Shown here in pieces: positions 43,751 through 53,576 of a DNA stretch of 64,000 nucleotides (positions within the stretch are counted from its first letter, which is position 1; every line of letters starts with the position of its first letter). The stretch comes from Saprospiraceae bacterium. GTDB lineage: Bacteria > Bacteroidota > Bacteroidia > Chitinophagales > Saprospiraceae. Below the pieces are notes generated by a model that was not told where the DNA came from, did no database searches, and worked only from the letters and a program-made list of their open reading frames with translations. The stretch is taken from the NCBI GenBank assembly GCA_016713025.1, contig JADJPZ010000004.1, positions 2,046,001 to 2,110,000 on the forward strand, in the 5' to 3' direction. Made by a program: the position numbers and the translations under genes.

Positions 43751-45241
43751 ATGAGCTTTGCGCAAGCGACATTGATGCTATTGCTAATATATGCTGCCAT
43801 CACAGTATATATAGTATATCGTGGTGCCACTAAAACCAAGGACATCAAGGATTTTGCCTTAGGTATCGGTTTTTCGCCTGTGATCGTAGGGCTATCTTTG
43901 GCAGCCAGCATCACCAGTGCAGCTACATTTATCATCAATCCGGGATTTGTCGCCCTTTATGGCTGGAGTGCCTTTTTAGCAATGTCGGTGGTTTTGCCTA
44001 TAGGTTTGTTCATATCATTGATCATCCTGAGCAAGAGTTTCAGAAAGTATGGGGCAAGTATCAAAGCATTGACGATGGCTCAGTGGGTGGGCACAAGGTA
44101 TGACAGTAAGTTTTTTTCCTATTTTATGGCGTCAGTCTCTCTGTTACTGATCACATTTATCGTTTTGATATGCGTCGGATTGACCAAAGTAATTTCAAGT
44201 GCGCTCAACGCTGATGAGCTTGTAGTCCTGATCATATTGGTTGTTTTTGTTTTTGGATATACGATGTTCGGTGGTGCCAATTCAATGGTTTATACCAATA
44301 CTATACAGGCTATTCTTATGATAATAGTGGCTGTCATCTTACTTACATCAGGCTACGAACATTTCAGTAATGGTGTAGATGCATTTTGGACTAAACTCAA
44401 TGTTATTGACCCAAAGTTATCACTTGCCTTTAATGAAAACAGTCCTTTGTTCAGAGATTGGTTTGAAGTCATAGTTTGCAATTTTATTGTAGGCATTGCT
44501 ATAGTTTGTCAGCCACACATCATCACAAAATCCCTGATGTTGAAAACGGATCAGGATGTCAACAAATACCTCACAGTAGCGATCGTCGTAGAAACCTTGT
44601 TTTTTGCAGTACTATTTGCAGGATTTTATGCAAGAATGATGTTTCCGGATTTGATCAATAATGGAGTCGCTATTAAAATGGACGGTATTCTTTCTGCCTA
44701 CGTAGTTAAAAAGTTCTCTGTTGGTATTGGCATCTTGGTTGTATTAGGACTAATATCTGCAGGCCTATCCACACTGGAAGGTATCGTACAATCACTTTCT
44801 ACAACAATCTCTAATGACATCATTGCACCGGCTATGTCCTGGCAAAAGCAGCCTCGAAAAATTTCTAAAGTCAATAAATATGTCATTGTTGGACTAGCTT
44901 TAATAGCTATTGCAGTCAGCTATCAACAACTACTGTACCCAAATCTAAGCGTTGGAATTCTTGCTCAAAACGGAGTTTATGCATACTTTTCTGCTGCTTT
45001 TGTTCCTGTACTATTTGGCATCTTTTTAAAGGATACACCAAAACAAGCGGCCATTGGAGCAGCTATTACGGCATTTGTTGTACATTTCACAGTGTACTAC
45101 GGATCTTTAACTCCTTATACAACAGGTCAAGTAAAAAACCCTGCTGTAGCTGCAGCTTTAGCCATTATTTCAGCATTATTGGTTGGAAGCCTGCTGTATT
45201 ATTCTTATAAAAAACCTATAAAAAAGGAAACGCCTGTATGA
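43751..45241 (+). CDS. Sodium:solute symporter family transporter
   Basis: 496 residues with about 13 hydrophobic helices. Family marks are FALGIGFSPVIVGLSLAASITSAATFIINPGF near residue 36 (Na+ site region, with Ser/Thr residues) and VVLGLISAGLSTLEGIVQSLSTTISNDIIAPA near residue 333. It would couple Na+ entry to uptake of an organic solute, probably a carboxylate given the downstream genes (inference). The stop overlaps the start of the ketoacyl synthase gene (ATGA), showing tight translational coupling. Confidence 0.88.
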   Translation: MSFAQATLMLLLIYAAITVYIVYRGATKTKDIKDFALGIGFSPVIVGLSLAASITSAATFIINPGFVALYGWSAFLAMSVVLPIGLFISLIILSKSFRKYGASIKALTMAQWVGTRYDSKFFSYFMASVSLLLITFIVLICVGLTKVISSALNADELVVLIILVVFVFGYTMFGGANSMVYTNTIQAILMIIVAVILLTSGYEHFSNGVDAFWTKLNVIDPKLSLAFNENSPLFRDWFEVIVCNFIVGIAIVCQPHIITKSLMLKTDQDVNKYLTVAIVVETLFFAVLFAGFYARMMFPDLINNGVAIKMDGILSAYVVKKFSVGIGILVVLGLISAGLSTLEGIVQSLSTTISNDIIAPAMSWQKQPRKISKVNKYVIVGLALIAIAVSYQQLLYPNLSVGILAQNGVYAYFSAAFVPVLFGIFLKDTPKQAAIGAAITAFVVHFTVYYGSLTPYTTGQVKNPAVAAALAIISALLVGSLLYYSYKKPIKKETPV

Positions 45242-46257
45242 GTACTCCTAAACCAAACCATAATGTCAATACACGAAATGCTGTCATCATCAGCACTGGT
45301 TCGTATGTTCCGACCAATATTGTACCCAACAGCTATTTCAACGACATACTTGGTGAAGATGTGGATACCTGGCTCCAACAACATGTGCAGATTTATGAAA
45401 GAAGGTGGTGCAATGAAGGTGAAAGCACTGCAGATCTCGCTGAAAAGGCTTGTATTATCGCATTAGACAATGCAGGATTACAGGCTGATGATATCGACCT
45501 GCTCATCATTGCTACGGATACACCCGAATACATATCTCCATCCACAGCATCTGTCATTCAGGACAGACTTAAACTCGTCAATGCAGGAACATTTGATGTC
45601 AATACAGCTTGTGCTGGTTTTGTAACTGCTCTGGACATAGCTACTAAGTACATCCAATCAGACGAACAGTACAATCATGCACTTGTAGTTGGGGCATATA
45701 CCATGAGCAAATATCTCAACAAAGCAGATAAAAAGACTGTCACATTATTTGCAGATGGAGCAGGAGCAGTGGTAGTAGGCCACACTCATGAAGATAAAGG
45801 ATGCCTTGCCAGCAAATTGGCAACCAGAGGAGAATACAATAGCTGGATGGGAATATATGGTGGAGCGAGTCATCTTCCTGTGACTGAAAATGTTATCAAA
45901 AATCATGATCATCAGCTCAAATTTGTACAAAAGATACCTACACAAATCAATCCGGAAGTATGGTCCAAAATGATCCTCGACCTATGCAAAAAAACAAATA
46001 TATCCGTTGATGACATAGATCATTTCTTTTTTACCCAAATTAATATAAATTCGATATTTCAAACAGTAGATATTCTCGGAGTAGATCGAAAAAAGGCCGC
46101 CACCATCATGCACTACTATGGATATACCGGATCGGCATGTATTCCTATGGCTCTGGATGAGTGGATGAAAAAAGGTCTTTTAAAATCGGGGCAAATTATT
46201 TGTTTTATGGGATCAGGTGGAGGATTGGCATTCGGAGCTTCATTATTCAAAATGTAA
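45238..46257 (+). CDS. FabH-like ketoacyl synthase III with altered active site
   Basis: 339 residues with a thiolase-like fold. The nucleophile is present in FDVNTACAGF (Cys125). The positions of the FabH His and Asn look changed: HFFFTQININSI has Thr266 where the family has the His of HQAN, and HYYGYTGSACIP has Tyr296 where the Asn of GNTSAASIP is expected. It may load acyl groups without normal decarboxylative condensation, or use another chemistry. It overlaps the symporter gene by 4 bp and lies 12 bp upstream of the acyl-CoA ligase gene, so the three work together. The true substrate is unknown. Confidence 0.75.
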   Translation: MSTPKPNHNVNTRNAVIISTGSYVPTNIVPNSYFNDILGEDVDTWLQQHVQIYERRWCNEGESTADLAEKACIIALDNAGLQADDIDLLIIATDTPEYISPSTASVIQDRLKLVNAGTFDVNTACAGFVTALDIATKYIQSDEQYNHALVVGAYTMSKYLNKADKKTVTLFADGAGAVVVGHTHEDKGCLASKLATRGEYNSWMGIYGGASHLPVTENVIKNHDHQLKFVQKIPTQINPEVWSKMILDLCKKTNISVDDIDHFFFTQININSIFQTVDILGVDRKKAATIMHYYGYTGSACIPMALDEWMKKGLLKSGQIICFMGSGGGLAFGASLFKM

Positions 46258-46269
46258 AAGAAACCGTTG

Positions 46270-47745
46270 ATGCAAATGTGGCAACAAGATTGGATATCCA
46301 GATGGGCGCTATACAGCCCTGATAAGATTGCGGTCAAAGAACATGACAGCGGTAAAGATATCAGTTTCGCATTTCTAAATCGTAAAGCTAATGGAATTGC
46401 ACAAAGACTTCATGATGCCTACCTTATCCGGAAAGGAGATAGAATTGCGGTACTGGCAGAATACTCCATTGACTACATTGCACTATTTTCTGCAGCTCAA
46501 AAACTGGGATTTGCTATTGTTCCTATGAACTATAGACTTTCAACACCTGAAATCAGTGAAATAATTCATGATGCTGAGCCAAAGATGGTCTTAGCCACCG
46601 AAAAATATATAGACTCAGTAAGTAAAGAGTTTGAGCATCTTAAATACAACTTTTCGATTCTTGAAGAAATGCAATCATCTGACGAAATGCTTTTAATGGA
46701 TGTAGATGAGAATGATTCATTGTTTATAATATACACTTCAGGTACTACAGGAAAGCCAAAAGGGGTAAGATATACGCATAAAATGGCTTTTTGGAATAGT
46801 ATCAATACATCCATTTCTCTAAAACTGACCACAGAAAGCAGGACACTCAATGTTATGCCTCCTTTTCACACCGGAGGTTGGAATGTATTGCTACTACCTT
46901 TTTTACATCATGGCGCGTATACTTGTTTGTTTAGAAAATTTGAATCCGAAACTGTCTTGAGAGAGCTCGCTTTTCAAAAATGCAATATTTTTATGGGAGT
47001 TCCAACTATGCTCTCCATGATGACTCAGGAAAGTACATTTATTGAGACCGACCTTAGTATGCTGGATTACATTATAGTAGGTGGTGAGTCAATGCCTATA
47101 CCTCTGATCGAAACATTCGGCCGCAAAGGTGTAGCCATCAGACAAGGGTATGGTATGACTGAAGTAGGTCCAAATCTGACATCTCTTCACCAGGATGATG
47201 CCATCAGAAAAAAAGGAAGTATCGGAAGACCTAACTTTTATGTACAACACCGTATCATCAATGAACATGGAGATGATTGTGCTCCAAATGAAGCCGGTGA
47301 GCTATGGCTTCGTGGCCCTATGGTGACACCTGGTTACTGGCGTAACGAAGCTGCCACCAGTTCTGCATTTTCGGATGATGGTGTATGGTTCAAAACCGGA
47401 GACATTGTTATAGAAGATGAGGACAAATATTTGTTTATAGTAGATCGACTGAAAAATATGTACATCAGCGGTGCAGAAAATGTATATCCGGCCGAGATAG
47501 AACGAGTATTGAGAAAGATGCCCAACATCTCAGAATGTGCCGTCATTGGTGTAAAGGATGAGAAATGGGGAGAAGTAGGAAAAGCTTTTATTGCAGGATC
47601 ACCGGATTTGACAGAAGAAATGGTAAAATCAACCTGCATTAGTAATTTAGCTAAATTCAAGGTACCCAAGTACTTTGTTTTTTTAGACCAATTGCCAAAA
47701 ACAGACAGTGGCAAGATAGACAGGAAATCTCTAAAAGGTTTATAA
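46270..47745 (+). CDS. AMP-forming acyl-CoA synthetase/ligase
   Basis: About 491 residues from the ATG at 46270; a TTG one codon upstream is possible. It is an adenylate-forming enzyme of the ANL family: P-loop IIYTSGTTGKPKGVRYTH near residue 155, RQGYGMTEVGPN near residue 296, the hinge region WFKTGDIVIEDEDKYLFIVDRLKNMYISGAENVYPAEIE, and the catalytic lysine in PKTDSGKIDRKSL at the end. It would activate a carboxylic acid (fatty or aromatic) as its CoA thioester. With the symporter and KAS III-like genes it suggests uptake and activation of one acid, followed by thiolase-fold chemistry. Confidence 0.88.
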   Translation: MQMWQQDWISRWALYSPDKIAVKEHDSGKDISFAFLNRKANGIAQRLHDAYLIRKGDRIAVLAEYSIDYIALFSAAQKLGFAIVPMNYRLSTPEISEIIHDAEPKMVLATEKYIDSVSKEFEHLKYNFSILEEMQSSDEMLLMDVDENDSLFIIYTSGTTGKPKGVRYTHKMAFWNSINTSISLKLTTESRTLNVMPPFHTGGWNVLLLPFLHHGAYTCLFRKFESETVLRELAFQKCNIFMGVPTMLSMMTQESTFIETDLSMLDYIIVGGESMPIPLIETFGRKGVAIRQGYGMTEVGPNLTSLHQDDAIRKKGSIGRPNFYVQHRIINEHGDDCAPNEAGELWLRGPMVTPGYWRNEAATSSAFSDDGVWFKTGDIVIEDEDKYLFIVDRLKNMYISGAENVYPAEIERVLRKMPNISECAVIGVKDEKWGEVGKAFIAGSPDLTEEMVKSTCISNLAKFKVPKYFVFLDQLPKTDSGKIDRKSLKGL

Positions 47746-47775
47746 AATTTATTAATTAATTAAAATCAAGTAAAA

Positions 47776-48327
47776 ATGAAATCATTAAAAATTTTTGGAT
47801 TGATGATGCTGTTTGCATCCATTATTATGATGAGCTGCGGTAAGGAAGAAGAAAAAGGCACGTGTTCAGATGGTATCAAAAATCAGGACGAGACTGATAT
47901 AGACTGTGGTGGTATATGTACTTCTTGTCTTGAAGGCGTTCAAGGCAAATGGAAATCCTTTCCTGTAGCACCGATTCTGGCAAATTTTGCCGACTCTATC
48001 ATTGCTGATTTTAAAGCAAATAACACTTACACCGTAGATAGCTGGAAAAACGGTGCTAAGGTAGTCTTGACAGGTACTTATGCACAAACAAAATCCAGTG
48101 TGGGTAATATTTACACCATAAAACTCAATCAAACAATGCCTACGGCACTCACTTCCGAAGGTATACTCGAAGTCTCTGCTGATAAAACCAAAATGCAATA
48201 CGAAGTTGCTCAAACACAGCCAACCATAGCAGGAGTAACAGCGCCAACCCCGGCAGGAGGTTTTGGAAGCACATCCGGCGGAGCTTTTGCAAAAAACAAT
48301 GTTCAAAATTATGTTAGAGTAAAATAA
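47776..48327 (+). CDS. Lipoprotein with Cys-rich 'DGIKNQDETDIDCGG' segment
   Basis: 183 residues with a lipoprotein signal (SIIMMSCGKEEEK). Next comes CSDGIKNQDETDIDCGGICTSC, a short Cys-rich segment seen in many Bacteroidota surface lipoproteins and thought to bind Ca2+ or form disulfides. The remainder looks like a lipocalin-type beta domain (GVQGKWKSFPVAPI ... NNTYTVDSWKNG ... GTYAQTKSSVGNIYTIKL). The function is unknown. It follows the acyl-CoA ligase gene by 30 bp and is followed by a terminator. Confidence 0.7.
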   Translation: MKSLKIFGLMMLFASIIMMSCGKEEEKGTCSDGIKNQDETDIDCGGICTSCLEGVQGKWKSFPVAPILANFADSIIADFKANNTYTVDSWKNGAKVVLTGTYAQTKSSVGNIYTIKLNQTMPTALTSEGILEVSADKTKMQYEVAQTQPTIAGVTAPTPAGGFGSTSGGAFAKNNVQNYVRVK

Positions 48328-48341
48328 TTGTGGCTTATGAA

Positions 48342-48384
48342 GAATGACAAGAGAGAAGACTTACTTCTCTCTTCAGTCATTTTA
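48342..48384 (+). terminator. Hairpin terminator after the lipoprotein gene
   Basis: AATGAC...AAGAGAGAAG (from 48343) pairs with CTTCTCTCTT...GTCATT (to 48381), a stem of 10 plus 6 bp, followed by TTTAT. It lies 15 bp past the lipoprotein stop. Confidence 0.75.
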
Positions 48385-48466
48385 TAGTGACAGAAAATAT
48401 TCTACAAAAAATTTAAAATTTAAATTATAATAAACTGAAAACTAAATAATTATGATTTTGAATTTG
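48383..48466 (+). repeat. Dispersed ~75-bp repeat, copy B
   Basis: TATAGTGACAGAAAATATTC opens this copy, matching copy A (674) with one base lost. The middle has drifted and the right arm ATTATGATTTTGAATTT is kept, so the hairpin is no longer perfect. It lies right behind the terminator. Confidence 0.55.
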
Positions 48467-48580
48467 CGCATTCAATTTTCTGTTTGGTTTAAGTTAATAT
48501 CGTTTTGTAAAACCGCAGCGTGAAATTCTATCAAAAAGGGTACCACCTGACCATTATGAAACACACATAAAAATTTACAG

Positions 48581-50155
48581 ATGAATAAATTTTTTATAAT
48601 TATGATATTTTTTGCGATTCCTCACTTCCTTTTAAGTCAGGAATCAGGGCAAGATGGTTTTAAAGGATTTGACAAATCATTGCCAACCAAAGCAAATAAG
48701 CAATTGCAGGCTTACGTATTTTTCTACCAACAGAATGTAGCCATGAATATCGCTCCTGAAAATGACTTCCTTAAAGGTCAGATCGTTGGTAGACTATTTG
48801 GTTCCAATACGACCACCACATCCAATGACTTCACTGCACTCTATGCAGAACAAAGAGCCTTACCTTTTTTCATCTATACACCAAGTATTTTTGATGGAAA
48901 GGCAACTTTAAGGGCATCATTTGAGATAGACTGGACATGGGGTGATGTAGCTTATGGAACCGGAGGTAATTTTGGCTCAGCCATTTCAGCAGATCAGGTC
49001 AACCTGCAAACTCAAAATCTGGAAGTTGAGTTTGTTCCTGCAAAAAACTGGACTGTCAATGTGGGATTACAGCGATTATTTGATACACCGCATGATTTGT
49101 ATCGGACTTTTTTTGACAAATTCACAACTACAGGATATAGACTGGCTTACTTTGGTACCGATGGTGTAGGTATCAGTGTAAGAAGGCAAACTGACTATCA
49201 TAAAACAAAAGCAGGCTTCTATAAGCTTTATGAAAATAATGTAGAACTCAATGATGATGTCACCCTCTTTGAAATCAATCACCAGATGAGCATCTCACCA
49301 AAATGGAACGTAGGAGCCTCTGCTTACTGGATCAAAGACAATTCGTCAGGCGCAGGTGGTGTGAGCATACTCGGACAAGGTTATGCAAGTCCCCTAACTA
49401 CATATAACGGTACTTTTAGATTTCCCATCGGTGCAGACCCGTACAGGTCCAATGTGTTTTGGCTGGGTGCATACTTCTCCAGAAACGAAGAAATGATGCT
49501 GGACCGATGGTTTGGTTCAGGATTTATCAATTACAACCTTGGGTCTGTCTGTCAAAAAAATATTAATAGTACCACATACACCAAATCAGTATCGATAGGC
49601 GGATTAGCAGCTAATCTTCGAGCAGGATATCGGTATGGTCAGACTACAGGTGATGCGGTGACAGCAGACGTTCTCTTTACCAGTGGTGACGCCAATGGTA
49701 TCGCTGATAAAAAATATAACGGTGTAATCACCTCCAATACCTGGGGAAGTCCCGGTGGTATTTTTATAGGTCACGGAGGTTACCTTTTGTTTCCGCATGG
49801 CAATGTTGTCAACCGCTTCGTTGCAGCTGTAACTGACATTTCCAATATGGGTTACGGCATTGCTGGTGGCACATTCAACATATCTAAGGATTTGATTCCC
49901 AATAAACTTCATTCCAAGATTGGTGGCGCCACAGGATTTTCGACCATTGCGCCGAATGGTGGTGGCAATTTTATGGGTTGGGAAGTGAATGGGAAGCTGG
50001 GCTATGATTTCGGAGCATTTCTGACCGTCGAAGCTCATGGCGCTTACATGGGATTGGGTGATTTTTACGATAGCAAACTGACCAATGGCAATGTTGCATC
50101 CCGTCCAGTAAATCCGTGGATGGGTTTTGTATGTCTTAAATGGTTGATTTTTTAA
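48581..50155 (+). CDS. Porin-like outer-membrane beta-barrel protein
   Basis: 524 residues with a signal peptide (IMIFFAIPHFLLSQ). The body is rich in alternating strands with aromatic edges (ATLRASFEIDWTWGDVAYG, NWTVNVGLQRLFDTPHDLYR, KWNVGASAYWIKDN, NVFWLGAYFSRNEEM, FLTVEAHGAYMGLGDFYD) and ends MGFVCLKWLIF with a terminal Phe. This is a barrel of the porin/alginate-export type. Its substrate is unknown. The next gene, a secreted alpha/beta hydrolase, begins 2 bp after its stop, suggesting joint uptake and hydrolysis of an ester or amide compound (inference). Confidence 0.78.
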   Translation: MNKFFIIMIFFAIPHFLLSQESGQDGFKGFDKSLPTKANKQLQAYVFFYQQNVAMNIAPENDFLKGQIVGRLFGSNTTTTSNDFTALYAEQRALPFFIYTPSIFDGKATLRASFEIDWTWGDVAYGTGGNFGSAISADQVNLQTQNLEVEFVPAKNWTVNVGLQRLFDTPHDLYRTFFDKFTTTGYRLAYFGTDGVGISVRRQTDYHKTKAGFYKLYENNVELNDDVTLFEINHQMSISPKWNVGASAYWIKDNSSGAGGVSILGQGYASPLTTYNGTFRFPIGADPYRSNVFWLGAYFSRNEEMMLDRWFGSGFINYNLGSVCQKNINSTTYTKSVSIGGLAANLRAGYRYGQTTGDAVTADVLFTSGDANGIADKKYNGVITSNTWGSPGGIFIGHGGYLLFPHGNVVNRFVAAVTDISNMGYGIAGGTFNISKDLIPNKLHSKIGGATGFSTIAPNGGGNFMGWEVNGKLGYDFGAFLTVEAHGAYMGLGDFYDSKLTNGNVASRPVNPWMGFVCLKWLIF

Positions 50156-50157
50156 AA

Positions 50158-51099
50158 ATGATGAATAAGATGAAATATACATTTTTGGCACTACTCATGA
50201 TGATAGCTGGAGTCAACCAGGCTCAGAATCAAACGTTCAGCATGAAAGACATGGATTATGGCATGTCGGAAAAAATGCTTACACTTGATGGTGATATTGA
50301 ACTGGCTTATACCGATCACGGCAAAGGCGAGGAGACTATTCTGTTCATTCACGGGCTGGCATCATATATTCCTGCTTGGAAGAAAAATATCGAAGAGTTA
50401 AAAACACATTACAGATGTATTGCTATCGATCTGCCTGGTTATGGAAAATCATCCAAAGGAAACTACAAAATTTCTATGGACTTTTATGCTGATGCCATAT
50501 CTGAATTTTGTAAAAAAATGAATATCAATAGAGTGATCATAGCCGGACACTCTATGGGAGGGCAAATAGCCATCTCTACAGCCTTAAAATATCCCAAACT
50601 GGTATCAAAACTCATCCTTATTGCTCCTGCAGGTTTTGAAACCTTTAATAAAGGGCAAAGGCAGTGGTTTCGGGATGTGATGACAGTAGATGGCGTTAGA
50701 TTAACCACAGTTGAGCAGATCAGAGTCAATTATGCTTATAATTTTTATGACATGCCGGATGATGCTCAGTTTATGATAGATGATCGCATAAAGATCAGAA
50801 CTGCCTCCGATTTTAATGAATATTGTTATCACGTCACACAAGGAGTCCATGCCATGGTGGATAGTCCTGTTTTTGATTTTTTAGCCAAGGTACAAAAGCC
50901 TACTATATGCATTTTCGGAACTAATGACAACCTTATACCCAATAGATTTTTGAATGGTGGCCCAACGAAAAAATACGCGAAAGCGGGTTCAGAAAAAATG
51001 CCTGATTGCACATTTCACATGATCAATAAAGCAGGTCACTTTGTGATGTTTGAAAAGTCAAAAGAAGTCAATAATTTAATAAAGGAGTTTTTGAAATAA
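50158..51099 (+). CDS. Secreted alpha/beta hydrolase
   Basis: About 313 residues from the ATG at 50158, with a signal peptide ending near GVNQAQ. Alpha/beta-hydrolase marks are ILFIHGLASYIPAW (oxyanion region), AGHSMGGQIA (nucleophile Ser), FGTNDNLIPNRF (acid region) and NKAGHFVMFEKS (His). It hydrolyses an ester, amide or similar bond; the exact substrate cannot be inferred. It is coupled to the porin-like gene with a 2-bp gap. A related but distinct hydrolase lies at 62879-63817. Confidence 0.85.
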   Translation: MMNKMKYTFLALLMMIAGVNQAQNQTFSMKDMDYGMSEKMLTLDGDIELAYTDHGKGEETILFIHGLASYIPAWKKNIEELKTHYRCIAIDLPGYGKSSKGNYKISMDFYADAISEFCKKMNINRVIIAGHSMGGQIAISTALKYPKLVSKLILIAPAGFETFNKGQRQWFRDVMTVDGVRLTTVEQIRVNYAYNFYDMPDDAQFMIDDRIKIRTASDFNEYCYHVTQGVHAMVDSPVFDFLAKVQKPTICIFGTNDNLIPNRFLNGGPTKKYAKAGSEKMPDCTFHMINKAGHFVMFEKSKEVNNLIKEFLK

Positions 51100-51550
51100 T
51101 AGAGCTAATATTTTGATTTTTTTTGCTTTTAAATAGAAAATTCTATATCATCCTTAGAAAATAAATGATTTAGATCATCTTGTTAAATCAATAAAACCCT
51201 GCATTTTACATAGCACTATGAATAAAAATGGTTAATAATTTATAAAATACTTTTCTGATATTCCTGAAAAGAATAATCCTATTTTGATTCATAAAAAAAC
51301 TTTTGATGAATTTTAATTTGAAATAAAAACTATTTCCACAAAGATGCATATCATTAATACACCAAATCAAAATTATATTCTGTAACACACATATATATTA
51401 TCTTCTTTCAGAATAATTCATTAGTTATTTACTAAAATATTATCAATAATTCTTCAGAAAACATAATTGCTATACTAATTATTATTGTCGCATCAGTTGT
51501 GATAACTAATATTATAAAGGCCAAAAATGATAAAAGTCATTTCATCGACA
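51100..51550. other. AT-rich intergenic region upstream of PEP carboxykinase gene
   Basis: No gene is supported. It is very AT-rich with scattered short inverted repeats, such as AAATGATTTAGATCATC near 51163. A stretch of upstream control for the PEP carboxykinase gene is likely. No structured RNA was recognised. Confidence 0.45.
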
Positions 51551-51577
51551 TTGGAAAAGAAATTTGCTTTACATTTG
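51551..51577 (+). promoter_or_regulatory. Consensus promoter of the PEP carboxykinase gene
   Basis: TTG at 51551-51553, 16 bp, then TACATTTG at 51570-51577, 26 bp before the ATG at 51604. It matches TTG / TAnnTTTG. Confidence 0.6.
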
Positions 51578-51603
51578 TTGTGTAATCAAAAATTAAAAAA
51601 ATC

Positions 51604-53454
51604 ATGAGCAAAACAGCGTCTTTAGGAGGTGGAATAGCCTCTTCAAAAACAGATCTTAATACCTGGGTAGAAAATATGTCTTCATATTTTGAGGCCGATA
51701 AGGTATATTGGTGCAATGGATCAGATGATGAATACAATCATTTCTGCCAAATGCTGGTTGATAAGGGTACTTTTATAAAATTGAACCCATCTAAAAGACC
51801 TAATAGTTATGCATGTTTTAGTGATCCGAGTGATGTAGCCAGAGTAGAAGACAAAACTTTTATCTGCAGCAGAAAAAAAGATGATGCCGGCCCTACTAAC
51901 AACTGGATGGAACCAGACGATATGAAAGCTATACTCAACAGACTGATGAAAGGATGCATGAAAGGTAGAACCATGTACGTCATTCCTTTCTGTATGGGCC
52001 CATTAGGTTCTCCATATTCCCGTTATGGTGTCGAAATCACTGATTCCGAGTATGTAGTGGTCAATATGAAAATTATGACAAGGATGGGTAATCAGGCATT
52101 GCATTATATAGATAAAGGCGAATATGTAAAGTGTATACATACTTTAGGAGCACCTTTATATCCCGGACAAGAAGATGTAAAGTGGCCTTGTAACCAGGAA
52201 AAATACATCACACATTTCCCTGAAGAAAGACTCATCATCTCATATGGTAGCGGTTATGGAGGAAATGCGCTTCTTGGCAAAAAATGTTTTGCCCTGCGTA
52301 TAGCATCCGTGATGGCGCAGGAAGAAGGCTGGCTTGCTGAACACATGCTTATCATGGGCGTAGAGTCACCTGAGAAGAAAAAAACTTATTTGGCAGCTTC
52401 ATTCCCAAGCGCTTGTGGCAAGACCAATTTTGCCATGTTGATACCACCAAAAGAACTCGATGGTTGGAAAATCACCACAGTGGGCGATGACATAGCATGG
52501 ATACACAGAGATAGAAGTGGGCAGCTCATAGCCATAAACCCTGAAAGTGGTTACTTTGGTGTAGCACCAGGGACCAATTATGAGACTAATCCCAATGCTA
52601 TGGAATCTATAAAAGCCAATACTATTTTTACCAATGTGGGTGTCACTCCAGACGGAGATGTTTGGTGGGAAGGAATGACAAAAGAAGTACCGGATGGACT
52701 TATAGACTGGCATGGCGAACCATATGATAAGAATAGTGGCAAACCAGCTGCTCATGCCAATAGCCGGTTTACTGCGCCTGCACAAGCTAACCCTGCCGTA
52801 GATGAAAACTGGGATAATCCTAATGGTGTTCCAATCAAAGCATTCCTTTTTGGTGGTCGTCGCGCATCAGGTATTCCTTTGGTTTATCAATCATTCAATT
52901 GGAATTTTGGAGTCTACACAGCTGCAACTATGGGTAGTGAAACCACTGCAGCGGCATTTGGAGCACAAGGCGTTGTAAGAAGAGACCCATTTGCAATGTT
53001 ACCTTTTATGGGATACAATATTGGTGATTATATCAATCACTGGCTACAGTTTGGGCGCAATCTACCCGATGCTCCAAGGATATTTAATGTAAACTGGTTC
53101 AGAAAAGATGAAAACGGAAAATTTGCATGGCCGGGATTCGGACAAAACATGAGAGTCCTTAAATGGATTGTGGGACGTATCAATGGTAAGGCATCCGGAG
53201 TGGAAAGTCCGATAGGCTGGGTACCAAGATACAAGGATATCGATTGGAATGGTCTTGATTTCAGTCACGAACAGTTCGACAAGATCATGACTATAGACAG
53301 GGAGCCATGGAAGAAAGAATTATTATCACATGAAGAACTTTTCTCTACATTTTACAATAAGCTTCCTAAAGAATTTTTCTTCATCAGGGAATTGCTGCTT
53401 TCATCATTATGGAGATCGCCGGAACAATGGGGTCAACAACCTGAAGAGTTTTAG
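51604..53454 (+). CDS. pckG: Phosphoenolpyruvate carboxykinase (GTP)
   Basis: 616 residues, the length of the GTP-dependent family. The kinase P-loop FPSACGKTNFAML lies near residue 267. Other family segments are VIPFCMGPLGSPYSRYGVEITDSEYV, the metal and oxaloacetate region FALRIASVMAQEEGWLAEHML, and GVPIKAFLFGGRRASGIPLVYQSFNW. It converts oxaloacetate and GTP to PEP in gluconeogenesis, in the cytoplasm. It is a single gene with its own consensus promoter and a strong terminator. Confidence 0.95.
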   Translation: MSKTASLGGGIASSKTDLNTWVENMSSYFEADKVYWCNGSDDEYNHFCQMLVDKGTFIKLNPSKRPNSYACFSDPSDVARVEDKTFICSRKKDDAGPTNNWMEPDDMKAILNRLMKGCMKGRTMYVIPFCMGPLGSPYSRYGVEITDSEYVVVNMKIMTRMGNQALHYIDKGEYVKCIHTLGAPLYPGQEDVKWPCNQEKYITHFPEERLIISYGSGYGGNALLGKKCFALRIASVMAQEEGWLAEHMLIMGVESPEKKKTYLAASFPSACGKTNFAMLIPPKELDGWKITTVGDDIAWIHRDRSGQLIAINPESGYFGVAPGTNYETNPNAMESIKANTIFTNVGVTPDGDVWWEGMTKEVPDGLIDWHGEPYDKNSGKPAAHANSRFTAPAQANPAVDENWDNPNGVPIKAFLFGGRRASGIPLVYQSFNWNFGVYTAATMGSETTAAAFGAQGVVRRDPFAMLPFMGYNIGDYINHWLQFGRNLPDAPRIFNVNWFRKDENGKFAWPGFGQNMRVLKWIVGRINGKASGVESPIGWVPRYKDIDWNGLDFSHEQFDKIMTIDREPWKKELLSHEELFSTFYNKLPKEFFFIRELLLSSLWRSPEQWGQQPEEF

Positions 53455-53474
53455 ACACAAAGTTAATACCAAAC

Positions 53475-53511
53475 AAAAAAGCCACCTTAATTCTCAGGTG
53501 GCTTTTTTTTT
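53475..53511 (+). terminator. Rho-independent terminator of the PEP carboxykinase gene
   Basis: AAAAAAGCCACCT / AGGTGGC TTTTTTTT: a GCCACCT stem with an 8-base loop and a T run, ending 57 bp after the stop. Confidence 0.9.
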
Positions 53512-53576
53512 CATCATTACAAGTATCAGACTAAGAAAACACAAATTTCATTATCGTGAGGTCAAAGCTCAACAAT

